Made by a program: the position numbers and the translations under genes. A stretch of DNA of 64,000 nucleotides, from the NCBI RefSeq assembly GCF_001590905.1, contig NZ_BCTT01000010.1, positions 124,001 through 188,000 of the forward strand. Reading direction: 5' to 3'. Under the pieces are notes generated by a model. It saw only the letters and a program-made list of their open reading frames with translations. It had not been told where the DNA came from and ran no database searches. This document shows positions 20,480-30,668 of the stretch, one piece after another (position 1 is the first letter of the stretch; each line of letters begins with the position of its first letter). Source of the DNA: Serratia grimesii NBRC 13537 (GTDB taxonomy: Bacteria > Pseudomonadota > Gammaproteobacteria > Enterobacterales > Enterobacteriaceae).

Positions 20480-21412
20480 ATGTATCGGGAAATCAAGATA
20501 GTTTTGGCGGCGTTGATGCTGATGTTTTGTCAACGGGCACTGGCAGACTGTACCACCACCAGCGGTACGGTAACGTTGCCCAGCAGCAGCTCTTTTGCTG
20601 TTTACAATGGGCAAATTAATGCCCAAGGCACCGCAGGGCTAAACTGCACCGGCCTTGGCCTGTCACTGCTGACGCAAAATACCGTGACGGTACAAATTGC
20701 CTCAACCACCAACTCGATGGCATTGCTTAATACCAATGGCTCAGGCGATAAAATCTCATACCTGATTTATCCCGACGCAAATTATCAGTATCCCTACACC
20801 ATGGGCCAGACCATCAACTACAGCACCCTGAATCTGTTAACGCTGATCCTTATCTCGCCCAACGTCAACTTTCCGGTGTATATCAAAACGACTGCCGGTG
20901 CGAACGTCAGCGCCGGGACTTATACCGACACCATCAACCTGGTGTGGAACTACCATATCTGCGGCCTCGGTTTACTCGGTATTTGTGTCTGGTGGGACGG
21001 TACCAACCAACCCAGTACCGTCACCGTGACGGTAATTATCACCAAAAGTTGTCTGATCAATACCGCCAACAGCGTCAACTTTGGCAGTATGGCACTGGTT
21101 GGCCAATTTAATCCGATTAACCAAAGCATTACCCTCACCTGCACCAAGAGCCAGAGCTACACCACCTACTTCACCAATGGTAACAACCCGATTACCGGCT
21201 GGCGGCAGATGATTAATGGCACCACTAATTTCCTGCAGTACCAAATTTATCTGCCCAATACATCGACCGTATGGAGCAGCACCAACCCGCAAAGCGGTGC
21301 CGGCACCGGCCTGACTCAGAGCATCCCGTTCAAGGCAGCCATCAATCCGGCACAGTCCGAAGCGCCGGTCGGTACTTATCAGGACAACGTCAGTTTTGTG
21401 GTGACTTATTAA
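20480..21412 (+). CDS. Two-domain SCPU fimbrial tip adhesin (CsuE-like)
   Basis: 310 residues: a signal peptide (MYREIKIVLAALMLMFCQRALA), then two SCPU domains (about 23-165 and 170-310), the second ending YQDNVSFVVTY. In Csu-type pili the two-domain last gene is the tip adhesin that binds surfaces through hydrophobic fingers. A stretch of unusual composition, WNYHICGLGLLGICVWWDG (about residues 155-173), lies at the domain junction. A ribosome binding site (ACGGAGAAAAG) precedes ATG 20480. Last gene of the operon. Confidence 0.84.
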   Translation: MYREIKIVLAALMLMFCQRALADCTTTSGTVTLPSSSSFAVYNGQINAQGTAGLNCTGLGLSLLTQNTVTVQIASTTNSMALLNTNGSGDKISYLIYPDANYQYPYTMGQTINYSTLNLLTLILISPNVNFPVYIKTTAGANVSAGTYTDTINLVWNYHICGLGLLGICVWWDGTNQPSTVTVTVIITKSCLINTANSVNFGSMALVGQFNPINQSITLTCTKSQSYTTYFTNGNNPITGWRQMINGTTNFLQYQIYLPNTSTVWSSTNPQSGAGTGLTQSIPFKAAINPAQSEAPVGTYQDNVSFVVTY

Positions 21413-21548
21413 AGCCATGCGGTAGCCACCGCCCGCACATGTTGCCAGTTTGTATTTTTTATGTGGCATTTTTTGCTCATTTGTCTATGCTGATACTGAT
21501 GACCTAACTGGTCATACCTCATACCAGCAGATCAGGCAAGGAGTTCCA

Positions 21549-21788
21549 ATGGGCAAAACCGTGGTGAAAATAGGCAGTTTTGAGGTCGATGATGCGCATT
21601 TGTCTTCTTCGTCCGAACAAGCCAGTACGCTGGCGATCCCTTGCAAGTCGGATCCCGACCTGTGTATGCAGTTAGACGGTTGGGATGAACACACCAGTAT
21701 CCCGGCTATGTTGAATGGCAAGCAATCGCTGCTGTATAAACAACATTATGATCGGCAGACCGATGCCTGGGTGATGCGATTGGAATGA
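21549..21788 (+). CDS. yebV: Small conserved protein YebV
   Basis: 79 residues, closely matching E. coli YebV (IGSFEVDDAHL, TLAIPCKSDPDLCMQLDGWD, TSIPAMLNGKQS, DAWVMRLE). The function is unknown. ATG 21549 is preceded by AAGGAG at a good distance; longer in-frame starts upstream have no homology. In E. coli it follows rsmF directly, so it marks the right edge of the inserted fimbrial operon. Confidence 0.88.
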   Translation: MGKTVVKIGSFEVDDAHLSSSSEQASTLAIPCKSDPDLCMQLDGWDEHTSIPAMLNGKQSLLYKQHYDRQTDAWVMRLE

Positions 21789-21807
21789 ACGGCGGTAAAC
21801 GGAAGAG

Positions 21808-21843
21808 CGCGCGGTGTCCCATAGGAACACGGCGCGTTTTTTT
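21808..21843 (+). terminator. Rho-independent terminator after yebV
   Basis: Imperfect stem CGCGC-G-GTGT / ACAC-G-GCGCG followed by seven Ts. The T-run overlaps the stop codon of the convergent downstream gene. Confidence 0.88.
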
Positions 21844-22444
21844 ATGCGATAGCGATACCACGGCCGGCAAAAAAACGGCCAAAGTGGCTCATCGGTAACG
21901 TTACCTGCCTACGTGTCGCCAGGCTGTCACCGGAAGGATTGTGGAAAGTCACACGGTCAGCCTCAACCGCGGTCACCAGTACCAGATGACCACCTCGTTG
22001 TGGGGGTATCTGCTCAGGCTGGCGAATACCAGGATGCACCGAGGCCATAAAATAACGGTGTTGCGCTAACAACGGCAGTAACGCCTCAGGTTCAAGCCCA
22101 ACCCGAACCTCGGCCGCCAACGCAAACTGTTCACGCACATAGTCTACAAATGGCGCGTAGATCAGCCCCTTAATGCGCTCCCCCTCACGTACATAAGCAC
22201 CGTAAGGCAGGCTGCGGCGTGCCAGTTCCATCAGCGATGGCGCATCACCGTCGCGGTGGCTCAGCACCATTTTCAGACAGGCCATACCGCAGACGTGGTT
22301 GGCCCATTCGATGTATTCCGCACGATCATACGCACCACTGAGCGCCCAGTTGGCGTCATCCGCCAGCGTCGCTCGCCCCGCAATCAAGTCGGCTGCAAGT
22401 TCAGGTGTCGCCCACTGGCAGACGTAGGGAACAGGAAGTGTCAA
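21842..22444 (-). CDS. C39-like cysteine peptidase family protein
   Basis: 200 residues resembling the peptidase_C39_2 family: a Cys region NHVCGMACLKMVL (about 49-61) and a His region QRGGHLVLVTAVEADRVTFHNPSGD (about 148-172), which would give a Cys-His-Asn/Asp papain-like set. No signal peptide and no transporter neighbour, so a role in bacteriocin processing is unlikely. The only start is TTG 22444, two bases from the stop of the upstream ASCH gene, which suggests coupled translation. The substrate is unknown. Confidence 0.7.
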   Translation of the reverse strand: MTLPVPYVCQWATPELAADLIAGRATLADDANWALSGAYDRAEYIEWANHVCGMACLKMVLSHRDGDAPSLMELARRSLPYGAYVREGERIKGLIYAPFVDYVREQFALAAEVRVGLEPEALLPLLAQHRYFMASVHPGIRQPEQIPPQRGGHLVLVTAVEADRVTFHNPSGDSLATRRQVTLPMSHFGRFFAGRGIAIA

Positions 22445-22445
22445 A

Positions 22446-22838
22446 TCAGAAAGTCTCTGCCACTTTGAAATTCATCAGCACCAGCGTCATATCAGGTGAG
22501 AACAGTTCATACTCTTCAAAGAAACTCTGCAGCTCTTTACGCCAATAGGCCAGTGAACGGTCACCTTCGCCTTCAGCATAAGCATGCGCTTCATCAACCT
22601 GATCGTAGGTTTTCATTTCTACTGAAGTCAGTTCTACCGCGCAAATTGGGTTACCTTTACCATCAACAACAACAAACACATCGCCGGCCAGCGGGATACC
22701 TTCACCGTCAAGATTGGCGCAGGTTGCCGTCTTGGTGCCGTTGAGGATCAGCTTAACGATGTCGTCAGCCTGCTGCTCAGTATTGCCAAACGCCCAACGT
22801 TCGGTGTTTTCATATTTTTTCGGAATTTCGCTCGCCAT
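22446..22838 (-). CDS. ASCH domain-containing protein
   Basis: 130 residues of the ASCH fold, thought to bind RNA or nucleosides. Family features are WAFGNTEQQADDIVKLILNGTKTAT near the N-terminus and VVVDGKGNPICAVELTSVEM in the middle. An ATG two codons further upstream (22844) is too close to the ribosome binding site AAGG, so 22838 is chosen. Followed within two bases by the C39-like gene. Confidence 0.78.
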   Translation of the reverse strand: MASEIPKKYENTERWAFGNTEQQADDIVKLILNGTKTATCANLDGEGIPLAGDVFVVVDGKGNPICAVELTSVEMKTYDQVDEAHAYAEGEGDRSLAYWRKELQSFFEEYELFSPDMTLVLMNFKVAETF

Positions 22839-23038
22839 TGCCATACCTTATTGAATGAATCATTGTGCAGACAGAATAGTACAACGTATTCCCCGCTGCC
22901 TGCACCTGCCGAATTCACCCCGCAGTGACCTATTCCCACATTTTTTACAAGCCGTTTACGGTAAATGCCTGTGCCTGTGCCAGCACAACAGGCATACTGT
23001 GGGCGAGATCCTCTCCATGGCTACGGCCAGGCGGTAAA

Positions 23039-23146
23039 ATGAAAAATGCAGATAAAGACCCAGATGACACCTTCAGTGACTTACTAAAAGTCCTGGCGGT
23101 GGTGGTGATCGTTATCTTTGTTATCGGCGGCTGGTATTTCAGTTGA
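23039..23146 (+). CDS. Small single-pass membrane protein (35 residues)
   Basis: An acidic N-terminus (MKNADKDPDDTFSDLLK) followed by one strong hydrophobic helix VLAVVVIVIFVIGGWYF. GGCGG lies a few bases upstream. It is followed after 21 bp by a second and then a third tiny membrane protein on the same strand, suggesting one transcript. The function is not recognised. Confidence 0.55.
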   Translation: MKNADKDPDDTFSDLLKVLAVVVIVIFVIGGWYFS

Positions 23147-23167
23147 TCACACAAACAGGAGGTCACA

Positions 23168-23275
23168 TTGGCAACCAAACGCATGCGCACCAAACACTGG
23201 AAGATGTTTTTGATTTTGTTGCTGATCTGTCTCGCCCTACTGTTCTTACGCTGGGCGGCGATCGTCTTTGGCTAA
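23168..23275 (+). CDS. Small single-pass membrane protein with TTG start (35 residues)
   Basis: TTG 23168 sits five bases after a perfect AGGAGGT (23157-23163), a stronger signal than any nearby gene has. The product is basic at the N-terminus (MATKRMRTKHWK), then hydrophobic (MFLILLLICLALLFL), ending RWAAIVFG. ATG 23183 is an alternative start with poorer spacing. The positive-inside rule predicts the N-terminus in the cytoplasm. The function is not recognised. Confidence 0.6.
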   Translation: MATKRMRTKHWKMFLILLLICLALLFLRWAAIVFG

Positions 23276-23293
23276 CCGCAAGGAACAAGACCG

Positions 23294-23431
23294 ATGGCAA
23301 AACACAATGGCAACGGTGTGCAAATTGCCTTACTGCTGCTGGCACTGGTTATTTTGATCTGCGGTATATTAATGATCACCACCGATTTAGGTCACCAGAT
23401 GCTTGAAGAAATCGAAGATATTCTCGAGTAA
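23294..23431 (+). CDS. Small single-pass membrane protein (45 residues)
   Basis: MAKHNGNGVQ, a hydrophobic helix IALLLLALVILICGILMI, then an acidic tail DLGHQMLEEIEDILE. AAGGAAC lies 8 bases before ATG 23294. Third of three consecutive tiny membrane proteins (23039-23431). Not recognised. Confidence 0.55.
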   Translation: MAKHNGNGVQIALLLLALVILICGILMITTDLGHQMLEEIEDILE

Positions 23432-23464
23432 CGCCAGTCCGGCCGGACACTGGCGAACACCATA

Positions 23465-23635
23465 CTATTGGTGATCCCGTTTTGCGGGTTGTTGGTCTTC
23501 AGGCTCCAGCAGCTCGCGCAGATAGGCGATTCGTGCCTCCCCTTGCGGTATCCACAGACGACTCAACCAATGCTGCACCTCTGCCCGCTGACTCCGGCGA
23601 TGGTAGTCAGCCAATTGATCGATCAGTTTCATCAT
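23465..23635 (-). CDS. Small soluble protein of unknown function (56 residues)
   Basis: ATG 23635 (a second ATG follows directly) is preceded by GGAGG at 7-bp spacing. The product, MMKLIDQLADYHRRSQRAEV then QHWLSRLWIPQGEARIAYLR and ELLEPEDQQPAKRDHQ, is charged and predicted helical, with no membrane segment. It converges on the small membrane protein genes. The function is not recognised. Confidence 0.5.
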   Translation of the reverse strand: MMKLIDQLADYHRRSQRAEVQHWLSRLWIPQGEARIAYLRELLEPEDQQPAKRDHQ

Positions 23636-23800
23636 TTATCCTCCAAATATTCAACACTGTCAGTATTGGATGAAAAAACCAGAAGAAACACTGATGGTTT
23701 GTTTTTTATACTTCCGCTTTTAGAATTGTGCGATCGCGGTGGTAGCGAACCCCTGGCTCACCTGCTACATTGACCAAAAATCACCCAGCCGAGGTAAACG

Positions 23801-24010
23801 ATGATGTTCTCGGAGCAGGAGATAAAGCCCGTGTGGGATGAAGTCGCACGCTTGATCGGCGACAGCGTGATGCAATTGCGCCATCGTGGTGAGGTTTTAA
23901 CGGTAGAAACGCTGGCAAGACACCTGACACAGCAACTGGACGACAGCAACGATATTGAACGCCGGATCCTGATCGGCGCGGCGATCAACATGCTGAAAGA
24001 TGGAAAATGA
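23801..24010 (+). CDS. YmgB/AriR-like small regulatory protein
   Basis: 69 residues, predicted all-helical. The C-terminal half (VETLARHLTQQLDDSNDIE then RRILIGAAINML) follows the pattern of the YmgB/AriR/YcgZ family of small biofilm and acid-stress connector proteins, where a leucine-rich helix is followed by a turn and a second helix. The match is by pattern only. A ribosome binding site GAGG precedes the double ATG. Monocistronic, with a hairpin directly after the stop. Confidence 0.55.
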   Translation: MMFSEQEIKPVWDEVARLIGDSVMQLRHRGEVLTVETLARHLTQQLDDSNDIERRILIGAAINMLKDGK

Positions 24011-24035
24011 ATCGCCAACCTTAAGGGTTGGCGAT
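24011..24035. terminator. Hairpin after the YmgB-like gene
   Basis: Perfect 10-bp stem ATCGCCAACC / GGTTGGCGAT with a TTAAG loop, starting right after the stop codon. Only a weak T-run follows, so termination strength is uncertain. Confidence 0.5.
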
Positions 24036-24160
24036 TCGGCAGAAGCCCGAGGTATGCAAGCCCGGCCTTCTGGGCATTACTATGTCAGGCTAACATGACG
24101 GATATAATAGGAATTGTCGGGTTTTTTCTCAAAACACCGAATTATTATTGCCATCTAGCT

Positions 24161-25894
<1,734 letters not shown>

Positions 25895-27238
25895 TCAGAT
25901 TAACCAACCCAATAACAACGTGGCACCAATGACGGTAGAAGCACCACCAATACGCGTGGCGATTTGCGCAAAAGGCATCAGTCCCATGCGGTTGGATGCC
26001 GAGAGGATCGCTACGTCACCGGTCCCGCCTAACCCACTGTGGCAGCAGGTGACGATGGCCGCTTCAACCGGGTACATTTTCAGGTAAGGTGCAATGAGGA
26101 AACTCACCAACCCCATCGACAACACCACCGAACCACAGACCACCACGTAACCTATTGAAAAAACAGCCACCACGCTTTCCAGCGGCACATACAACATGCC
26201 CAAGCCAATCATCAGCGGCCACACCAGAGCAGTGGAGACGAATTTATAAAAGCTGTGTGCCCCCGTTTCCATTGACGCTGGTATCACCCGGCAGTATTTG
26301 CACAGTACCGCGAACAAGATCATCAGCACCGGCCCTGGGATATGCACAATGTGTTCGAACAGGCCACCGACGATAAAGAAGGCACAAATCACCAACAGCC
26401 CACCTCCCATCAATTGGAAATCGACATGACCGTTGGTTTCTTTAATGGCAAACACTGCGTTTTCTTGAGCCGAGCGGATGAGCATACCATTACCACTTAA
26501 TGCCTTGCGCTTCATACCCAGACGGGCCAGCACACCCGCCGCCACAATGGCAAAGATGTTACCCAATACCGCCGCAGGTGCCAGTTGCGCCACATACACG
26601 TCGGGTGTGGATCCCAAAATGGCAGAATACGCCAGTGACAGTGGCAAAATGCCTTCACCAATACCGCCTCCGATGATCGGTACAATGATAAAGAAGAAGG
26701 TGTGATAGAAGGTAAAACCAAATAGCTTACCCACCAACAACCCCGTTACCACTGCTGTCACCGTGCCTACGACCAAAGGCACAAACATGCGGATCATGCC
26801 CTGAATCAAGATCACCCGATTCATGCCAAGAATACTACCGACAACCAGACTGGCGATCACAAAGTACAGCAGATTGGCATCTTTCATCAGCAGGTGAACG
26901 GTAGCCATTACGTTCGGCTGGAAGAAATTAAAGTAAACCAATACCGATGGCACCATCAGGCACAGAATCGCCGGGCCACCAATATCGCGCAACACGGGAA
27001 TACTTTTCCCTAACTGCGCCAGCGCAAAACCCAGCGTCATAATCACCGCCAGACCACCAATCATATTCTTTGGCAAGAAGTTGGCGTAGGCCGAAACAGC
27101 AACAATGGCACAAATAGTGATAAACAGTGCGACCGGTACTGCACCGATATCCATCTGCCGGATTTGGTTAATTAATCCTGATGGATCAGGCTGCGGCGTA
27201 TCTTTCTCACACGCAATTTCTGCATTTATCTGTTTCAT
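25895..27238 (-). CDS. 2-hydroxycarboxylate transporter family protein (citrate/malate symporter-like)
   Basis: 447 residues, the size of CitS (446). It is a sodium- or proton-coupled carrier of citrate, malate or related acids in the inner membrane. The two re-entrant loop motifs are present: FIIVPIIGGGIGEGILPLS and CHSGLGGTGDVAILSASNRM, followed by PFAQIATRIGGA, which contains the conserved substrate-binding Arg. About eleven hydrophobic segments. No citAB-like sensor or citrate lyase genes are adjacent, so the substrate (citrate or malate) is undecided. It is divergent from pckA, also a C4-acid gene. Confidence 0.85.
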   Translation of the reverse strand: MKQINAEIACEKDTPQPDPSGLINQIRQMDIGAVPVALFITICAIVAVSAYANFLPKNMIGGLAVIMTLGFALAQLGKSIPVLRDIGGPAILCLMVPSVLVYFNFFQPNVMATVHLLMKDANLLYFVIASLVVGSILGMNRVILIQGMIRMFVPLVVGTVTAVVTGLLVGKLFGFTFYHTFFFIIVPIIGGGIGEGILPLSLAYSAILGSTPDVYVAQLAPAAVLGNIFAIVAAGVLARLGMKRKALSGNGMLIRSAQENAVFAIKETNGHVDFQLMGGGLLVICAFFIVGGLFEHIVHIPGPVLMILFAVLCKYCRVIPASMETGAHSFYKFVSTALVWPLMIGLGMLYVPLESVVAVFSIGYVVVCGSVVLSMGLVSFLIAPYLKMYPVEAAIVTCCHSGLGGTGDVAILSASNRMGLMPFAQIATRIGGASTVIGATLLLGWLI

Positions 27239-27720
27239 TATTCACCCTGCTGACAAGTGTTCAGTATGGAGCGGATCGTCTGACGATACGTGAAGTAATT
27301 TAAAGAGTTAAAACAAATCATTATCTGGAAAAGTTAGATTTCTTATAATAAATAAAGTAGTAGACAGCACTGACAATATGATAAAAAATAAAAATACAAA
27401 ACCAAATTACATCTTATTAATCCAATATTGTGAGCCTTCGCTGATGTTAGTTTTAATTAATTATCGTCAGCGTTTTGTAATTAAAATAATCAGTTGTAAA
27501 TTCACTGCTATGCTATAGGTGGAAGTAAAAATCCGTGCGTTTATTAATGAGAACCGGAGCGGTAATTAGCTGAATCCGGTCAGCTGTACCCGAGCTTGTC
27601 TCTGTACGCGGCACCGTGCAGAAAACAGGCACATAATATATGCCCTGCGGCTTTTTGATTGCTGGCAGTTTTACTGCGGCCTCAACGTCAGCGGGCATAG
27701 AACTAATAAGGAAGTAGGAT
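27239..27720. other. 482-bp regulatory gap between the transporter and pckA
   Basis: Strongly AT-rich from 27300 to 27520; no supported coding sequence. It must hold the divergent promoters. A six-pair hairpin AGCTGA / TCAGCT (27568-27585) lies in the probable pckA leader. The pckA ribosome binding site is AAGGAAG at 27709-27715. Confidence 0.45.
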
Positions 27721-29340
27721 ATGTCTTCAATCGCTATTACCCCACAAACACTGGCCCGTTACGGCATCCATCAGGCTACCGAAATCGTCCATAACCCAAG
27801 CTACGAGCAACTCTTCACTGAGGAAACCCGTGCCGACCTGCCGGCACTGGAACGCGGTACGCTAACAACATTAGGTGCGGTCAACGTCGATACCGGCGAG
27901 TTCACTGGCCGTTCACCGAAGGATAAATACATCGTGCGTGACGACACTACGCGCGATACCGTCTGGTGGTCCGACAACGGCACCGGTAAAAATGACAACC
28001 AACCGCTGTCGCCAGAAATCTGGCAACATCTGAAAACGCTGGTAGGTAACCAACTTTCCGGAAAACGTCTGTTTGTTGTGGACGCGTTCTGCGGTGCCAA
28101 TGCCGATACCCGGCTGAAGGTACGCTTCATCACCGAAGTGGCCTGGCAGGCACACTTTGTCAAAAACATGTTTATTCGCCCAACCGACGAAGAACTGCAA
28201 AATTTTGAACCGGATTTCGTGGTTATGAACGGGGCCAAATGCACCAACCCGGACTGGCAACAGCAAGGGATGCACTCGGAGAACTTCGTTACCTTTAACC
28301 TGACCGAGCGCATGCAGTTGATCGGCGGCACCTGGTACGGCGGCGAAATGAAAAAAGGGTTGTTCTCGATCATGAACTACCTGTTGCCACTGCAGGGCAT
28401 CGCGTCAATGCACTGTTCCGCTAACGTGGGTGAACAGGGGGACGTTGCCGTATTCTTTGGCCTGTCCGGCACCGGTAAAACCACCCTTTCCACCGATCCG
28501 AAACGTCAGTTAATCGGCGATGACGAACATGGCTGGGATGACGATGGCGTGTTTAACTTTGAAGGTGGCTGCTACGCCAAGACCATCAAGCTGTCTCAAC
28601 AGGCAGAGCCTGAGATCTACCAGGCGATCCGCCGTAACGCGCTGTTAGAAAACGTGCAGGTATTGGCCGATGGCAGCATTGATTTCGATGATGCCAGCAA
28701 AACCGAAAACACCCGTGTGTCTTACCCGATTGACCACATCGAAAACATCGTCAAACCCGTGTCTAAAGCAGGCCATGCGAAGAAAATCATCTTCCTGACT
28801 GCGGATGCTTTCGGGGTGTTGCCACCGGTGTCACGCCTGACACCGGAACAAACCCAGTATCACTTCCTGTCCGGTTTCACTGCCAAGCTGGCGGGGACTG
28901 AACGTGGGATCACCACGCCAACCCCAACCTTCTCTGCCTGTTTCGGTGCAGCCTTCCTGACACTGCACCCGACGCAGTATGCCGAAGTGCTGGTTAAACG
29001 CATGGAAGCCGCCGGTGCGCAGGCCTATTTAGTCAATACCGGCTGGAACGGCAGCGGCAAGCGTATTTCTATTAAAGACACACGCGGCATCATCGACGCT
29101 ATTTTGAACGGTGAGATAGAACACGCCGAGACCTTCACCTTGCCGATCTTTGGCCTTGCGGTTCCGACAGCATTGCCGGGCGTTGATCCTTCGATCCTCG
29201 ATCCGCGCAAAACCTACGCTGACGAATCACTGTGGCAGGAGAAAGCGCAGGATCTGGCACAGCGCTTTATCGATAACTTCGCAAAATACACCGTAACACC
29301 GGCGGGTGAAAAGCTGGTGGGCGCTGGCCCTAAACTGTAA
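27721..29340 (+). CDS. pckA: Phosphoenolpyruvate carboxykinase (ATP)
   Basis: 539 residues; converts oxaloacetate to phosphoenolpyruvate using ATP, the first step of gluconeogenesis. The kinase-1a P-loop [15 protein letters not shown], the kinase-2 region [20 protein letters not shown] and the oxaloacetate-binding Arg in [10 protein letters not shown] are all present. The length is that of E. coli PckA (540). Monocistronic, with a strong terminator after it. Confidence 0.97.
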   Translation: MSSIAITPQTLARYGIHQATEIVHNPSYEQLFTEETRADLPALERGTLTTLGAVNVDTGEFTGRSPKDKYIVRDDTTRDTVWWSDNGTGKNDNQPLSPEIWQHLKTLVGNQLSGKRLFVVDAFCGANADTRLKVRFITEVAWQAHFVKNMFIRPTDEELQNFEPDFVVMNGAKCTNPDWQQQGMHSENFVTFNLTERMQLIGGTWYGGEMKKGLFSIMNYLLPLQGIASMHCSANVGEQGDVAVFFGLSGTGKTTLSTDPKRQLIGDDEHGWDDDGVFNFEGGCYAKTIKLSQQAEPEIYQAIRRNALLENVQVLADGSIDFDDASKTENTRVSYPIDHIENIVKPVSKAGHAKKIIFLTADAFGVLPPVSRLTPEQTQYHFLSGFTAKLAGTERGITTPTPTFSACFGAAFLTLHPTQYAEVLVKRMEAAGAQAYLVNTGWNGSGKRISIKDTRGIIDAILNGEIEHAETFTLPIFGLAVPTALPGVDPSILDPRKTYADESLWQEKAQDLAQRFIDNFAKYTVTPAGEKLVGAGPKL

Positions 29341-29395
29341 GACTGCAAGGACACAATAGTGCCTGGTGGTTTAATGGCAAGGGGTGCTGCATGCT

Positions 29396-29419
29396 GAGGG
29401 GCCAATAGGCCCCTTTTTT
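29396..29419 (+). terminator. Rho-independent terminator of pckA
   Basis: AGGGGCC / GGCCCCT stem with an AATA loop followed by TTTTTT. It touches the stop codon of the convergent gene on the other strand. Confidence 0.92.
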
Positions 29420-30668
29420 ACGCCAATTGCTTATCCAAATTAATCAATGCTTGCGCCAATACCCTGGCGCCGTCCGCCAACTGTTGCTCGGTAATCGATT
29501 CTTCAGGACAATGACTACGCCCGTTCACGCAGGGAATAAACACCATTCCCACCGGCCCGGTCGGTGCCATGTAAACGGCGTCATGCCCGGCTCCGCTAGG
29601 CAGACGGCGACTGGCCAACCCGAGTGATTGTGCCGCATTATCAATCGCCTGCATTACCGTTTCCGCGCAGGCGGTAGGACGTGCTCGGCTAACGTGCTGT
29701 AATTCCGCCTGCAAACCCAATGTCTGTAACCGCGCAAGACAATTCTCCCGTAGCACTTCAGGAAAGCTATCCAATACTTGCTGACTGTCGCTCCGGACTT
29801 CAAGCATCAACTCCACCCGCCCCGGTACTGCGTTGGGTACATTAGGCGTCATGGCGATACGGCCCACGGTCGCCACCACATAATGTGGGTTTCCGCTCTG
29901 TCGCGATGCCGCGGCATCGGCCTGTTCGATAACATGCGCAGCACCGACCAACGCATCGCGCCGAATATCCATAGGCGTAGTACCAGAGTGATCCGGCTGC
30001 CCAATCACCGTCACCAATACCCGTCGAATGCCGACAATATGCGTCACAACACCTATTGGCAGTTGTTGACGCTCCAGTACGGGACCCTGTTCTATATGCA
30101 ATTCAATATAAGCGGCGGTGCCTCCAGGCAAGCGCAACGGTTGGGTCAGTTTTTCAGGCTGGGCACCAATGCGCGTCATGGCCTCCGCCAGAGTTTCACC
30201 CTGTGCATTCTTCGCCGCCAGCATGTCGCTGTCCAACTCACCGCTGAGCGCCCGGCTACCAACGCAAGAAATGCCATAATCACTCGGCTCCTCGGACAGA
30301 AAGTCGATCACCTCAAACGGATGCTGCAAAGCAATTGCCTGTTGGTGCAGACAATGGGCTATTTCAATCCCCGCCAATACACCGATGATGCCGTCATAGC
30401 GCCCGCCGCCAACCACGGTATCGCAATGCGATCCCGTGACGATTGGCGCCAAATCATTGCGTAACCCAGCACGACGTCCAATCAGATTGCCCCCCTCATC
30501 CAGCGTCACTGTCAGTCCGGCCAGCTGCATTTGCTCAGCAAGCCAGATGCGCGCCTCACTGAACAGAGGTGTAAAGGCACGCCGTGTCCAAGGTACGTCC
30601 GGCAGCGTCATTTGTGCCAGATGATTGACCCGTGCCCATAAGCGTTCACTATTGATTAACTCTGTCAT
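29418..30668 (-). CDS. M20-family N-carbamoyl amino acid amidohydrolase, probable N-carbamoyl-L-glutamate hydrolase
   Basis: 416 residues of the allantoate amidohydrolase / L-carbamoylase branch of peptidase family M20. Metal ligands sit in GSHCDTV, GGRYDGIIGV, SEEPSDYG, ELHIEQGPVLE and the C-terminal GRSHCPEE. The family cleaves N-carbamoyl groups to amino acid, CO2 and ammonia. Its start overlaps the stop of the upstream cyclic amidohydrolase by four bases (ATGA), so they are coupled. With the plus-strand group it would carry out the last step of an ergothioneine-to-glutamate pathway; the specificity for carbamoylglutamate is inferred from context. Confidence 0.8.
   Translation of the reverse strand: MTELINSERLWARVNHLAQMTLPDVPWTRRAFTPLFSEARIWLAEQMQLAGLTVTLDEGGNLIGRRAGLRNDLAPIVTGSHCDTVVGGGRYDGIIGVLAGIEIAHCLHQQAIALQHPFEVIDFLSEEPSDYGISCVGSRALSGELDSDMLAAKNAQGETLAEAMTRIGAQPEKLTQPLRLPGGTAAYIELHIEQGPVLERQQLPIGVVTHIVGIRRVLVTVIGQPDHSGTTPMDIRRDALVGAAHVIEQADAAASRQSGNPHYVVATVGRIAMTPNVPNAVPGRVELMLEVRSDSQQVLDSFPEVLRENCLARLQTLGLQAELQHVSRARPTACAETVMQAIDNAAQSLGLASRRLPSGAGHDAVYMAPTGPVGMVFIPCVNGRSHCPEESITEQQLADGARVLAQALINLDKQLA

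Noticed and set aside
15316-21548. Genomic island with integrase, tRNA or direct-repeat borders
   Set aside because: No integrase, tRNA gene or flanking direct repeats were found around the fimbrial operon.
21842-22444. Bacteriocin-processing peptidase
   Set aside because: The C39-like protein has no fused ABC transporter and no bacteriocin-like small gene beside it; its neighbour is an ASCH protein.
27513-27698. 61-codon minus-strand frame upstream of pckA
   Set aside because: Lies in the promoter region, has no ribosome binding site and no family features.
29778-30464. 228-codon open frame opposite the M20 hydrolase
   Set aside because: Antisense to a conserved gene; the composition (His/Arg-rich) is typical of a shadow frame.
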